From contig JADJZB010000029.1 in NCBI GenBank assembly GCA_016719485.1, forward strand, positions 124,001 through 188,000: a stretch of 64,000 nucleotides of DNA. Reading direction: 5' to 3'. The stretch comes from Holophagales bacterium (GTDB lineage: Bacteria > Acidobacteriota > Thermoanaerobaculia > UBA5066). Position 1 is the first letter of the stretch. Each line of letters starts with the position of its first letter. A program made the translations under genes and the position numbers. The notes below the pieces were generated by a model. That model was not told where the DNA came from, made no database searches, and worked only from the letters and a program-made list of their open reading frames with translations. This document shows, one piece after another, positions 27,836 to 37,391 of the stretch.

Positions 27836-28972
27836 ATGAAACAGCACACGATCCTCCCGGTCCTCCTCCTCTCCCTCACTGCGTCCTTCGCCGCGCCGGC
27901 CTCCGCGCAGACGTACCCGACCGTGGACGTGGCGACCGCCCCCGCCAGCCCGGCGCCGGGCGACTCCGTCGTCCTGAAGCTCTCGGGGCTGTGGCCCGAC
28001 GGGTGCATTCCCGAGGCCGCGCGCACGAGCCTGGTGCAGGAGGGCACGCTCCTCAGCGTCACGTTCAACTACTCGGGCTACTCCGCGTCCTGCACTGCGG
28101 TCATCACTCCCTGGAGCCTCGACGTTTCCGCCGGCGACCTCGCCGCCGGGAGCTACACGGTCGAGGTGATGCGCACCCGAACCCTCATGCCGGTGGAGAA
28201 GATCGGGGAAGGTGCCTTCACCGTGGCCCCGCTTCCCGAGGTGACGGTCTGGCTCCCTGGCTTCTCCGCGCCCGGTGCCACGTACTCCCTCGCGAGCACG
28301 CTGACCGCATTCAACAACACCGACAGCGTTGCGGCGGTCACGTACGTCGGGGCGTGGGACGCGCTCGGCGAGCACGAGACACCGGATCCGGTCACGCTCG
28401 AGTCCCATTCCTCCGGCATCCTCGATTCCCGCTCGCTGCGCTCGGGCCAGGCCGTCCAGATGCTCTCCCTGCGCGCCCCGCGCCGCGTCGCCCTGCGCGC
28501 CACCCTCGAGCGGCTCGAGACGGTTCCCGAAGGGCTTCCGAAGGTCCCCGAGTCGCTCGGCCGCGTGGAGCTGCCCGTCTTCACCGAGCTCTTTCCCGCC
28601 GGTTCGACGGCCGTCGCCGGCGACGTCTCTCTCTCGGCGCTCGAGTGCGCGAGCGGCCCCGAAGCGCGCCGCCGCGTGAACCTCACCCTCTTCAACGCCG
28701 GAACCGAAGCCGCGACGTTCCACGTGTCCGCGCTCCGCATGCTCGGCGGTCCCGGCGGCAGCAGCCCGGAGCAGGAGTACACGGTTCCGGCGCAGTCCCT
28801 CGTCCAGTTCAACGCCCTGTCGCTGGAGGGCCTTCCCGTCTGCGAGGCCGGCGGCGCCTGGTTCCAGATCACGGGCGACCAGCCGTTCCTCGCCTACGTC
28901 TCCACCGTTCGCCCCGAGAACCTCCCCGGCGTCCTGCCGTACGAGATCTTCCCGGCGCGCGCCGACCGCTGA
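27836..28972 (+). CDS. Secreted protein of unknown function
   Basis: This is a 378-residue exported protein that I do not recognise. The ATG at 27836 begins a clean signal peptide ending AAPASAQ, with GGAAGG upstream. The mature part looks all-beta, with two or three Ig/CARDB-like segments: VATAPASPAPGDSVVLKLSGLW split by turns, EVTVWLPGFSAPGATYSLAST, and VNLTLFNAGTEAATFHVSALR. Four cysteines could form disulfides. No membrane anchor or catalytic motif is visible. It is divergent from the ECF sigma gene and may be one of its targets. A strong terminator follows, so it is transcribed alone. Confidence 0.75.
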   Translation: MKQHTILPVLLLSLTASFAAPASAQTYPTVDVATAPASPAPGDSVVLKLSGLWPDGCIPEAARTSLVQEGTLLSVTFNYSGYSASCTAVITPWSLDVSAGDLAAGSYTVEVMRTRTLMPVEKIGEGAFTVAPLPEVTVWLPGFSAPGATYSLASTLTAFNNTDSVAAVTYVGAWDALGEHETPDPVTLESHSSGILDSRSLRSGQAVQMLSLRAPRRVALRATLERLETVPEGLPKVPESLGRVELPVFTELFPAGSTAVAGDVSLSALECASGPEARRRVNLTLFNAGTEAATFHVSALRMLGGPGGSSPEQEYTVPAQSLVQFNALSLEGLPVCEAGGAWFQITGDQPFLAYVSTVRPENLPGVLPYEIFPARADR

Positions 28973-29015
28973 CGCGTCCGCGCGGCGCTCATCGCCGCTG
29001 ATCCTCTTCTCCCCG

Positions 29016-29048
29016 AACGGGGGCTGGCCGGGCCGGCCCCCGTTTCCG
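29016..29048 (+). terminator. Rho-independent-type terminator
   Basis: AACGGGGGC (29016-29024) pairs perfectly with GCCCCCGTT (29036-29044), with further GC pairing possible inside the loop, and TTTCCGTT follows. It sits 44 bases after the stop of the secreted protein gene and acts on the plus strand. Confidence 0.75.
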
Positions 29049-29363
29049 TTGCGCGGCCGGCACGCGAGCGAGGAGGAGACCGAACCCCGCCCGGCCGCAG
29101 CGGACTCGGAAGCGGGTCGGGCGCGCGCAGCGGCGGCCGTGAGACGTACCGCCAATCCCGCGGCCCCCTGCCGAAGCGACGTGACGGCGAAGCGGATTCT
29201 TCCGGCCCTCCGGCGCTCCCGGCCCACCGGTCCTCCAGCTTCTCCGGCGTCAGAGCATCGGAACGGACGCGGACCCGCACGCCCGGAGGCGTGGGACGGG
29301 GCGCGGAGGAGCACTTGCCTCCGCTCCCTGTCCAGACTCAATCCCGGTGTCGCGAATGCGCCC
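29049..29363. other. Intergenic stretch without a recognised feature
   Basis: About 315 bases lie between the terminator and the end of the convergent M13 peptidase gene. I see no convincing gene, repeat or RNA fold. Open frames here are of the kind that high GC produces by chance. Confidence 0.5.
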
Positions 29364-31418
29364 CTACCAGATGCTCGGCCGCTCGGCCTCGGGCATCACC
29401 ATCGGGCCGGCTCCCGCGCAGCCGAAGGCGGCGTGGAACTCGGGGAGGGCCGAGAGCGGGCCCAGGACGCGGAAACGTCCGGGGCTGTGGGAATCGGTGT
29501 TGAGCCGGACCCGGAGCGCCTCGTCGCGGATGTTGTTGCGCCAGACGGCGGCGTAGTTGAGGAAGAAGCGCTGGGCGGGGGTGTACCCCTCGACCTTCTC
29601 CGCGGCGTTGGGGTCCTTGCCGAGCGCCTTGCGAAGCGCCTCGTACGAGACCTTCAGGCCGCCGAGGTCGGAGACGTTCTCGCCGAGCGTCATCTTCCCG
29701 TTGATCGCCTGGTCGGCGAGCGGCCTGTACGCGTCGAACTGCTTCACGACGAGGGCGGTCCGCGCGTCGTACGCCTTCCGGTCCTCTTCGGTCCACCAGT
29801 TCTTCAGGTTCCCGTCGGCATCGTAGCGGCTGCCGGAGTCGTCGAAGCCGTGCGTCATCTCGTGCCCGATGACGACGCCGATGCCGCCGTAGTTGACGGC
29901 GTCGTCGCCGTCGGCCCAGAAGAACGGCGGCTGCAGGATGCCGGCCGGGAAGACGATCTCGTTCATCGTCGCGCTGTAGTAGGCGTTGACGGTCGGGGGT
30001 GTCATCCCCCACTCGGTCCGGTCGATCGGCTTGCCGAGCTTGCCGAGGTTGCGCTTCACCTCGAAGGCGTTCGCGGCGACGACGTTGTCGAAGTAGGACG
30101 CGCGGGAGACCTCGAGAGCCGTGTAGTCACGCCACCTGTCGGGGTAGCCGATCTTCACGCCGAACGCGGCGAGCTTCTTCTGCGCCGCCTTCTTCGTCTC
30201 GGCGCCCATCCAGGGGGCCGCTTCGATCCGGTCCTTCAGCGAGGCTCGCAGGTTCTCCACCAGGATCTTCATCCGCTCCTTCGACTTCGCCGAGAAGGCT
30301 CTCTCGACGTAGATCTGACCGAGCGCTTCTCCGAGGGCACCGTCGGTGGCGGCCTGGACCCGCTTCCAGCGCTCCTCCTGCTCCGGGACGCCGTTCAGCG
30401 TCCGGCCGAAGAAGGCGAACGCTTCCTCGTCGAACCGCTTCGGAAGATAAGAGGCCGAGACGCGCACGAGGTGCCACCGGAAGTAGGCCTTCCAGGAATC
30501 GAGCGGCTCGGAGGCGGCCATCGCCGCGAACGCCTTCGCAAACTCGGGCTGCCTCACGTTCAGGTCCTGGCTCTCGGAAACGCCCATCGCGACGAGGTAG
30601 GCCTTCCAGTCGTAGCCGGGGGCGGCTTCCACGAGCTGCGCCACCGTCCGCTTGTTGTAGTTCTTTTCGGGGTCGCGCAGCTCGACGCGCGTGCGTGCGG
30701 CCATCGCGAGCTTCGTCTCGAGATTCATCACGACGGCGGCCTTCGCCTTCGCGGCGTCGGCCGGCTCGCCGAGGAGCTCGAGCATCTTCGCCACATGGGC
30801 GACGTACTTCTCGCGGATCTCCTTCGACTTGGCGTCGTCCTTGACGTAGTAGTCCCGGTCGGGCAGGCCCAGGCCTCCCTGGCCGATCATCGGGATGGTG
30901 CGGGTGGTCTCCTTCTGGTCCTGGGAGACGAAGAAGCCGTAGCCGGCCATCAGACGCCGGCCGTGCAGCTCGGCGACGAGCTTCGGCAGGTCGGCGGCCG
31001 ACTTCACGCCGTCGATCTTCGCGAGCCACGGCGCGAGCGGTTTCGTCCCCGCCTTCTCGATGGCGGCCTCGTCCATCCCCGCGGCGAAGAAGTCGCCCAC
31101 CTTCTGCTTCACGCTCCCCTTCGGCCAATCGGCCTTCGCGGAGGTCTCCTCCAGGATCGACTTCAGGACGGCCCGGTTCCGGTCGGCCAGCTCCTCGAAG
31201 GAGCCCCATCGCGACTTGTCGGCCGGGATCGGATTCGCCTTCAGCCAGCCGCCGACGGCATGCTGGTAGAAGTCCTCGCACGGCTTCACGGTCGGGTCGA
31301 ACGTCGCCGGATCGACGGGCTTCAGAGCCGGAGCAGCTGCCGGGGCCGACGGTCCGGCCGCGACGGCGGACATCGTGAAGGCGAGGGCGAGGATCATCAG
31401 AAGGGACGTCGAGCGCAT
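29364..31418 (-). CDS. M13 family zinc metallopeptidase (neprilysin/PepO type)
   Basis: This is a 684-residue exported metalloendopeptidase. A signal peptide (SLLMILALAFTMSAVAAG) begins it; mature M13 sequence follows from PCEDFYQHAVGGWL. The zinc site is H519-E-M-T-H523 in VIGHEMTHGFDDSG, with the third ligand E580 in GENVSDLGG. NAYYSATMNEIVFPAGILQPP is the substrate-binding NAYY motif, and the usual C-terminal W (ERPSIW) is present. It cleaves short peptides outside the inner membrane. GGAGG precedes the ATG. The length is normal for bacterial members. It is divergent from the ABC exporter genes. In this window it is one of several peptidases (C1, M1, M50), consistent with growth on peptides. 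Confidence 0.95.
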   Translation of the reverse strand: MRSTSLLMILALAFTMSAVAAGPSAPAAAPALKPVDPATFDPTVKPCEDFYQHAVGGWLKANPIPADKSRWGSFEELADRNRAVLKSILEETSAKADWPKGSVKQKVGDFFAAGMDEAAIEKAGTKPLAPWLAKIDGVKSAADLPKLVAELHGRRLMAGYGFFVSQDQKETTRTIPMIGQGGLGLPDRDYYVKDDAKSKEIREKYVAHVAKMLELLGEPADAAKAKAAVVMNLETKLAMAARTRVELRDPEKNYNKRTVAQLVEAAPGYDWKAYLVAMGVSESQDLNVRQPEFAKAFAAMAASEPLDSWKAYFRWHLVRVSASYLPKRFDEEAFAFFGRTLNGVPEQEERWKRVQAATDGALGEALGQIYVERAFSAKSKERMKILVENLRASLKDRIEAAPWMGAETKKAAQKKLAAFGVKIGYPDRWRDYTALEVSRASYFDNVVAANAFEVKRNLGKLGKPIDRTEWGMTPPTVNAYYSATMNEIVFPAGILQPPFFWADGDDAVNYGGIGVVIGHEMTHGFDDSGSRYDADGNLKNWWTEEDRKAYDARTALVVKQFDAYRPLADQAINGKMTLGENVSDLGGLKVSYEALRKALGKDPNAAEKVEGYTPAQRFFLNYAAVWRNNIRDEALRVRLNTDSHSPGRFRVLGPLSALPEFHAAFGCAGAGPMVMPEAERPSIW

Positions 31419-31514
31419 CGGTCCTCCTTGCTGCCCCGAGAGTACGCGACGGTGCGGCCCCGGGGTTTCGTCCTGGACGCGACGCCCCCCCGACGGCTCC
31501 CGTAGGATGGAGCG

Positions 31515-32261
31515 ATGTCCAACGGGCCCACCGCCCTCGCGTTTTCGGCGGCCTCCAAGAGCTACGGCGACGTCCTCGCCCTCTCCGGCCTGACGCTCGA
31601 GGTCCCGCCCGGCGTCGTCTTCGCCCTCGTCGGGCCGAACGGCGCGGGCAAGACGACGACGATCGGCCTTCTCACCGGGCTCCTCGCTCCGACATCCGGC
31701 ACGGCGACGATCTTCGGAATCGACGTCGCGGCGCACCCGGTGGAGGCCAAGCGGCTCCTGGGATTCGTCCCCGACCGCCCCTACCTCTGGCCTCGCTGGA
31801 CCCCGCGCGAGTCGCTCCGTTTCGTCGGGGCGGTCTTCGGGGGGCGCGGCCGCGCCCTCGAGGACCGCATCGAGAGCGAGGTGCGGGCTTTCGGCCTCGA
31901 CGACGTCGCGGACCGGACGAACGAGACGCTCTCCCACGGCACGCGGCAGAAGGTCGCGCTGGCGCAGGCGTTCCTCCACGACCCCCGGCTCTTCGTCCTC
32001 GACGAGCCGATGGTCGGCCTCGACCCGCTCGCCCAGAAGCTCCTCGTCGGCAGGCTCCGGGAGAGGACGTTGCAGGGTGCCGCCGTGCTCCTGACGACCC
32101 ACCAGCTCTCCCTCGCCGAAGACGTTGCCGACGACGCCGGAGTCCTCGTGAAGGGCCGGCTCGTGGCTCGCGGCGCGCCGCTCGGGATGACGGCCCGCGG
32201 CCGGACGGGCCGGCTGTCCGAGCTCTTCTTCGACCTGGCGGCGGACGGCGGGGAGCCGTGA
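31515..32261 (+). CDS. ABC transporter ATP-binding protein
   Basis: This is a 248-residue ATPase subunit. The Walker A motif is GPNGAGKTT (40-48), Walker B is LFVLDEP (D163-E164) and the switch histidine is H196 in TTHQLS. The signature loop is LSHGTRQK (139-146), an unusual form of LSGGQ with His in the second glycine's place. The Q-loop region reads GFVPDRPYLW, with no glutamine, as in many ABC-2 exporters. The gene overlaps the permease gene by 4 bp. Together they form an export system of the ABC-2 type; cargo unknown. GGAG precedes the ATG. Confidence 0.93.
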   Translation: MSNGPTALAFSAASKSYGDVLALSGLTLEVPPGVVFALVGPNGAGKTTTIGLLTGLLAPTSGTATIFGIDVAAHPVEAKRLLGFVPDRPYLWPRWTPRESLRFVGAVFGGRGRALEDRIESEVRAFGLDDVADRTNETLSHGTRQKVALAQAFLHDPRLFVLDEPMVGLDPLAQKLLVGRLRERTLQGAAVLLTTHQLSLAEDVADDAGVLVKGRLVARGAPLGMTARGRTGRLSELFFDLAADGGEP

Positions 32262-33913
32262 GCGCCGCGCGTGTCGCCCTCGCGACCTCGCTGAAAGCCG
32301 CCCTGCGCAGGCTGTCACCTCGCTCGACGTGGGAGGCCGCCGGAGCGCTCTCCGTCGTCGCCGCGGCTCTCGCCCTGGTCCTCGCCGAGTACGCGGGGCT
32401 CGCGTTCCTCCTCAGGCTCTCGTCCCGGGGATTCGCCGAGCTGCCGTCGCTCGTCCCGTCGGTCCTCCTCGAGCGCCTCCTCGGGGGCGCCCTTTCCGGC
32501 ACGGCCGTCCTTCTCCTGCTCGGGTCGCTGACGACGGCCGTGTCGACGCTGTTCCTCTCCGAGGAGCTCGTTTTCCGGATGGCGCTCCCGATCCCGCACG
32601 CGCGTCTCCTCCTCCGGCAGACGGCCCTGACGGTCACGCTCTCGGCCGGGCCCGCGCTCTTCCTCGCTCTGCCCGCGTTCGTCCTGGCCGCGCGCCATGC
32701 GCCGTCCGCCATCGCGGGCGCCGGCGCCCTGGCCGCCGCGTTCCTCTTCGTCGCGCTGCTGGCAGGGACTCTCGGCTCGGCGCTCGCGCTCGGCGTCGTC
32801 GCGCTCTTCCCACCGCGGCGCGCCCGCCTTCTCGCGGCGTTCCTCTCGACCGCGGGGCTCGCCGCCGCGCTGCTCGGAGTCCGTGGCGCCAGGCCCGAGC
32901 GGCTCCTCGATCCGGCCGCCGCGCTCGACCTCCTGCTTCGCCTCGGAACGTCGCCGGTGGACGATGCGGGCTGGAACCCGCTCGCCCTCGCCGCGCGCGC
33001 TGCGACCAGAGGGCTCCAGGGGGAAGACGCCGGCCTCCTGGTGGCGCTCGCGCTCCTCGCGTCGGCCGTCGTCCTCCTCGTGATCCAGTCCACGATCCTC
33101 GCGCCGGTCCACCTGAGGCTCCTTCGCCGGAGCCGCGAGGAGGGCGCACGGACTGCCGGCCGCCGCCCCGACCGGCTCTCCGCCTCCGAGACGGCCGAGC
33201 TCCTCCGGGCCGAAGCGCGGACGCTCCTGCGCGACGCGGCCACCCCGGCGCAGCTCGGCACGCTCGCCGCGGTCTTCGTCCTCGACCTCCTGAACCTGCG
33301 GCTCCTCCCGTCCGGCGACGCCGCGTCCCGCGACGTCGTCCACGGCCTCCAGGCGGGCCTCGGCCTCTTCCTCGTCTCGGCGCTCGCGCTCCGGTTCGCC
33401 TACCCCGCCGTCTCGACCGACGGCCGGGCCGCGCTCCTGCTGCGAACGCTTCCCCACTCCCCCGCCCGCCACCTCGTCGCGCGGTGGGCCGTTCGCGCCG
33501 TCCCTTCTCTGGCGGCCGCGCTCCTTCTCGCGATCGTCTCGGCGGCCGTCCTGCGGGCCTCCGGGTTCGCCCTCGCAGCGGCCCTCGCTGCCGCGGCCGT
33601 CGGCGGCCTCGCAATTCCTGCCCTCCAGCTCGGCCTCGGGGCCCTCTTCCCGCGCTACGACGCCCCGAACCCTGTCTCCGTCGCCCTCGGTCCGGGAGGC
33701 CTCTTCGCGATGACGCTCTCGACGCTCCTCGCCGTCGTGCCGGTCCTCTTCGTGAGTGAAGGGCTCCGGAGCCTCCTCGAGACGCTCCTCGGCGTCCGGC
33801 TCGACGCCCGCCTGCTCCTGTCGGCCTGGTGCGCGGCTGCGGCCGCTCTCGCGGCGGGGGCGATGCTCGCCGCCGCGAGGCGCCTGCCACGCGCCGACCT
33901 CTCGGCCGGCTGA
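32258..33913 (+). CDS. ABC exporter permease, large membrane subunit
   Basis: This is a 551-residue integral membrane protein with roughly twelve hydrophobic segments and a hydrophilic middle part (about 285-340). The GTG start overlaps the stop of the ATPase gene. It contains very long Ala/Leu-rich helices (AAALALVLAEYAGLAFLL, VLLLLGSLTTAVSTLFLS) and no soluble binding domain, which fits an ABC-2 exporter permease rather than an importer. I cannot assign a family from motifs. It is convergent with the hydroxyacid dehydrogenase gene, only 4 bp apart. The lack of other genes in the operon leaves the cargo open: a lipid, drug or peptide. Confidence 0.85.
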   Translation: MSAARVALATSLKAALRRLSPRSTWEAAGALSVVAAALALVLAEYAGLAFLLRLSSRGFAELPSLVPSVLLERLLGGALSGTAVLLLLGSLTTAVSTLFLSEELVFRMALPIPHARLLLRQTALTVTLSAGPALFLALPAFVLAARHAPSAIAGAGALAAAFLFVALLAGTLGSALALGVVALFPPRRARLLAAFLSTAGLAAALLGVRGARPERLLDPAAALDLLLRLGTSPVDDAGWNPLALAARAATRGLQGEDAGLLVALALLASAVVLLVIQSTILAPVHLRLLRRSREEGARTAGRRPDRLSASETAELLRAEARTLLRDAATPAQLGTLAAVFVLDLLNLRLLPSGDAASRDVVHGLQAGLGLFLVSALALRFAYPAVSTDGRAALLLRTLPHSPARHLVARWAVRAVPSLAAALLLAIVSAAVLRASGFALAAALAAAAVGGLAIPALQLGLGALFPRYDAPNPVSVALGPGGLFAMTLSTLLAVVPVLFVSEGLRSLLETLLGVRLDARLLLSAWCAAAAALAAGAMLAAARRLPRADLSAG

Positions 33914-33917
33914 GCGC

Positions 33918-34832
33918 TCACGCGACCCGGTACTGCGGCGGATGGCCGCCCAGGACCCGGACGACCTCTTCGCAGGCCGTCCGAGCCATCGCGAGGCGGG
34001 TCTCGCGCGTCGCCGAACCGAGGTGTGGGAGGAGGACGACGTTCGCGAGCGTCAGGAGCGCCGGGTGAACCGCCGGCTCCTTCTCGTAGACATCGAGCCC
34101 CGCGCCGCCGAGATGACCCGAGACGAGGGCCGCGGCGAGAGCGGCCTCGTCGAGGATCGGCCCGCGGGCGGTGTTGACGAGGATCGCGCCTCGCTTCATC
34201 CGCGCCAGCTCGTGGGCGCCGAACCGGCCGCGCGTCTGGGGCGTGAGCGGCGCGTGGATCGTCACGACGTCCGACGCGGCGAGAAGGCGCTCGAAGGCCG
34301 CGGGCGGATCGCCTTCCGACGCGGAGACGACACGCATCCCGGACGCCTCCGCGCGACGGGCCACCGCCCGTCCGATCCGGCCGAAGCCGAAGACGCCGAG
34401 GGTTCGGCCCTCGAGCGAGAGCCCCATCAGCTCCAGCGGCTTCCAGCCGTCCCACTTCCCGGACCGGATCAGCGCGTCCCCTTCGCGGAAACGCCGGGCC
34501 ACGGCGAGGATGAGGAGCCACGTCAGGTCGGCGGTCGCCTCGGTCAGGACCCCGGGCGTGTTCGTCACGACCACACCCCGCCTCCGACACGCGTCGAGGT
34601 CGACGTTGTCGGTACCGACGGCGCAGTTGGCGACGACCTTCAGGTGCGGCGCGAGGGCGAGGAGGGCCTCGGTCACCTTCTCCCGCGGGGTCGGGATGAC
34701 GGCGACCGATTCAGGAATGTGCACGGCCGCCTCGGCGTCCCAGCCGCCCGGACGTCCGACGACGACCTCGAAGCCCGCCAGGATCTCGCCCGTGGAGGGC
34801 TCGGGGAGGGGCTGCGACACGAAGACTTTCAC
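33918..34832 (-). CDS. D-isomer-specific 2-hydroxyacid dehydrogenase (glyoxylate/hydroxypyruvate reductase type)
   Basis: This is a 304-residue NAD(P)-dependent 2-ketoacid reductase. It has the Rossmann motif GVFGFGRIGRAVA, the substrate loop VVANCAVGTDNVD, NTPGVLTEATADL, the catalytic Arg in VNTARGPILDE, a Glu in YEKEP and the catalytic His in LLPHLGSAT. The pattern matches glyoxylate/hydroxypyruvate reductases more than D-lactate dehydrogenases, though the two cannot be fully separated by eye. It could interconvert glyoxylate with glycolate or hydroxypyruvate with glycerate. That would link it to the class V aminotransferase at 58925, whose family uses glyoxylate. No operon partner is adjacent. 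Confidence 0.9.
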   Translation of the reverse strand: MKVFVSQPLPEPSTGEILAGFEVVVGRPGGWDAEAAVHIPESVAVIPTPREKVTEALLALAPHLKVVANCAVGTDNVDLDACRRRGVVVTNTPGVLTEATADLTWLLILAVARRFREGDALIRSGKWDGWKPLELMGLSLEGRTLGVFGFGRIGRAVARRAEASGMRVVSASEGDPPAAFERLLAASDVVTIHAPLTPQTRGRFGAHELARMKRGAILVNTARGPILDEAALAAALVSGHLGGAGLDVYEKEPAVHPALLTLANVVLLPHLGSATRETRLAMARTACEEVVRVLGGHPPQYRVA

Positions 34833-34927
34833 CCGGACAGGTTACCGCCACCTGAAAGGTACGATCCCGCCTCGCATGGAGCAGCTCTGGCGAACTTTTG
34901 CCGCTCCCCGTCCGTAGATAGCGGGAC

Positions 34928-37357
34928 ATGAAGGCGACACGCGCCCTTGCCCTTGGCGTACTCGGGGCTTTGTTCATCGCGCTGGTCCTGCCTCGCTTCG
35001 AGGCGGCACAGCCGCGGGGCCTCTCCGTTACCCGGCCCCGGGCCGTCGGGATCGCCGACGCCGAAGCCCGCCGCCTCGGCATTCCGGTGGACAGGGCGTT
35101 CCGGACGGAGACGTGGGAAGAGAACCCCCTTCTCGAGCAGGAGCTCTCCAGGGACACGGCCGCCCGCCGCCGCCTCACGACGGACGCCGTCGTCGGTCCC
35201 CGCCTCGGAGGCTTCCGCGTCACCTACTTCCGGCCGGGGCTCGAGAAGTTCCCGGAGTTCGGTTACGTCGTCGTCGGGCTTCGCGGCGAGATCCTCGGGG
35301 CCCGGCTCCGCGCCCGCGCCGAGGAGAAGGGGGCGCAGCCCGCCATCGAAGACCTGCGCCCGGCCGCCGACCGCTTCGCCGCGTCCAGGTCTTTTCCGGG
35401 AGCGCCCCGTCCCGCATTCGACAGCGCGCGGCCGAACGTCCTCAGAGAGAGGACCGACCACACCTTCCGCTATCGCGTACCGCACGCGGGCCCGCCCGAG
35501 ACCGTCTCGTTCTTCCTGAACGTCTACTTCGTCGGGGACCGCCTGACGGGCTGGGATCTGTACGAGGAGTACAGCGACGGGCGCGCCTTCCGGTACGAGC
35601 TGGGCGGAAGCATCGTCACCACCCTGCTGAGGTTCGTCTCCGTCTTCGGCCTCCTCTTTCTCCTCCTCGGGATCTTCCTGAAGAAATACCACGCCGGGGA
35701 GGTGGGAGTCGGGACCGGAGCCTGGCTCTTCGGCGGCCAGCTCCTCCTCCTGCTGCTCGTCGACGTGGCGCTCTACCGGGCCCAGGGCTACGGGGTCGGC
35801 TTCGGCGGCACGGACGCTTTCCAGACGGCGGCGGCGCAGGCCGCGTTTCGGTTCCTCTTCTTCGACGTGCCGCTGGCGACGCTGGTCTTCCTCTCGTGGT
35901 CGGTGGGCGAGAGCTACGCCCGCGAGCGGTGGGGCGACCGCCTCGCGTCGTTCGACGCGCTCCTCCGGAGAGATCCGTTCAATGCGACGGTCGGAGGCTC
36001 GCTCCTCACCGGACTCCTCCTCTCGCCCGCGGTCGCCGCGTCCGCGCTCGTCCCGTTCCTGCCGTCGATCGCCCTCGGGAAGGCGGTTCCCGTTCTCGGC
36101 GACCTCTCGAGCCTCGTCCTGTCGTCCGAGGTCGGTCCGGCGACGGCGGTCCTGGTGGCGCTGGGCAGCGCGATTCCCGTCGCCGTCGTGGCGATCCTCT
36201 TCGCCCTTTCGGCGTTCCACCGCCGCCGGTTCCTCCTGCTCGGCTTCGTCGCTTCCGCCGTCATCGGATCGGTCCTGGCCATCGGACCCGCGCCGGTCGG
36301 CCCCGAGGTCCTCAGGTTCCTCCTCGGCTTCGGCGCTCCGCTCGCGGCCGCAGCGGTCTTCATCGCCTCCGACCTCCTCGCCTCGGCCGTGTCGCTGTTC
36401 GGTGCGACGCTCCTCCTCGGCCTCCTTCCCCTCCTGCGCTCCTTCGAGGGGCCGGCGCTCCACGGCGCAGCCGCGGCCCTCCTCGTGCCCCTGCTCGTCC
36501 TTCTCCTCCTCGCGGTGGCGGGGCTCGTCACGAGGCGGACCGTGGAGTACCGCTACGAGGACCTGGCCCCCCACGTGAAGCGGATCGTCGAACGCGAGCG
36601 CGTGAAGGCCGAGATCGACGCCGCGAACCGCATCCAGGCGGCCCTCCTCCCGCCGAGCGACCCGAAGCTGCCGGGAGTCGTCGTCGCGTCTCACTACCGG
36701 GCCGCCACGGAGATCGGGGGCGATTACTTCGACTTCATCCCGCTCTCCGAAGGACGGCTCGGCCTCGCCTTCGGCGACGTCTCGGGCCACGGCCTCACGA
36801 GCGGCATCGTGATGGCGATGGCGAAGTCGGCCCTCCTGGTCCAGACCGGGCACGACCCCTCGCCCGTGCGCGTCATGGAGGTCCTGAACGACACGGTGAG
36901 GAAGACGGCGCCGAAGCGGATGCTGATGACGTTCTTCTTCGGCGTCCTCGACCCGCCCACCGGCACGCTCCGCTACTGCTCCGCCGGGCACCTCGACCCG
37001 TACGTCGTCCGCGCGGGGGGCGGGGCGGTCGAACCCCTCTCCGCCTGGGGATTCCCGCTCGGCGTGAAGCGGCGCGAGCCGTTCGTCGAGCACGTGGCGC
37101 AGCTCCACCCCGGCGACCGGCTCGTCCTCTACAGCGACGGTCTCATCGAGGCGCTCGACGACGACGGCGAGCCGTTCGGCTTCACCCGCTTCGAGGACGT
37201 CCTGCGCGACGCGGCCCGCGACGGCGCCGGCGAGATCCGCCACTCGCTCCTGGCGGCCGTCAAGCGGTTCACGCGCAACCGCCCGCCGGAGGACGACCAG
37301 ACCCTCGTCGTCCTCTCGCTCGGCGCCGGTCAGGCCGCCGGAGAAGCGGCGGCCTGA
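34928..37357 (+). CDS. Membrane-bound SpoIIE/PP2C-type serine phosphatase
   Basis: This is an 809-residue protein. An N-terminal helix (about 5-23) and about 200 extracytoplasmic residues are followed by some nine to ten membrane helices (about 215-535). A linker coiled coil (KRIVERERVKAEIDAANRIQ) leads to a PP2C/SpoIIE domain (about 560-805): LLPPSDPKL, ATEIGGDYFDF, GLAFGDVSGHGLTSGIVMAMA, RYCSAGHLDPYV and LYSDGLIEALDDDGE. The metal-binding aspartates of GGDYFD, GDVSGHG and YSDG are all present, so it should be active. Such proteins dephosphorylate anti-sigma-factor antagonists or similar partners in response to an external cue. No partner gene lies beside it. Confidence 0.9.
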   Translation: MKATRALALGVLGALFIALVLPRFEAAQPRGLSVTRPRAVGIADAEARRLGIPVDRAFRTETWEENPLLEQELSRDTAARRRLTTDAVVGPRLGGFRVTYFRPGLEKFPEFGYVVVGLRGEILGARLRARAEEKGAQPAIEDLRPAADRFAASRSFPGAPRPAFDSARPNVLRERTDHTFRYRVPHAGPPETVSFFLNVYFVGDRLTGWDLYEEYSDGRAFRYELGGSIVTTLLRFVSVFGLLFLLLGIFLKKYHAGEVGVGTGAWLFGGQLLLLLLVDVALYRAQGYGVGFGGTDAFQTAAAQAAFRFLFFDVPLATLVFLSWSVGESYARERWGDRLASFDALLRRDPFNATVGGSLLTGLLLSPAVAASALVPFLPSIALGKAVPVLGDLSSLVLSSEVGPATAVLVALGSAIPVAVVAILFALSAFHRRRFLLLGFVASAVIGSVLAIGPAPVGPEVLRFLLGFGAPLAAAAVFIASDLLASAVSLFGATLLLGLLPLLRSFEGPALHGAAAALLVPLLVLLLLAVAGLVTRRTVEYRYEDLAPHVKRIVERERVKAEIDAANRIQAALLPPSDPKLPGVVVASHYRAATEIGGDYFDFIPLSEGRLGLAFGDVSGHGLTSGIVMAMAKSALLVQTGHDPSPVRVMEVLNDTVRKTAPKRMLMTFFFGVLDPPTGTLRYCSAGHLDPYVVRAGGGAVEPLSAWGFPLGVKRREPFVEHVAQLHPGDRLVLYSDGLIEALDDDGEPFGFTRFEDVLRDAARDGAGEIRHSLLAAVKRFTRNRPPEDDQTLVVLSLGAGQAAGEAAA

Positions 37358-37363
37358 GGACCG

Positions 37364-37388
37364 CGAGCGCCCCGGCCGCCGGGGCTCG
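37364..37388. terminator. Hairpin between convergent genes
   Basis: CGAG-CG-CCCCGG (37364-37375) pairs with CCGGGG-CTCG (37379-37388), with a 3-base loop and a 2-base bulge. It fills the gap between the phosphatase and glycosylase stops and could serve both strands. No T-run is seen. Confidence 0.45.
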
Positions 37389-37391
37389 CCG

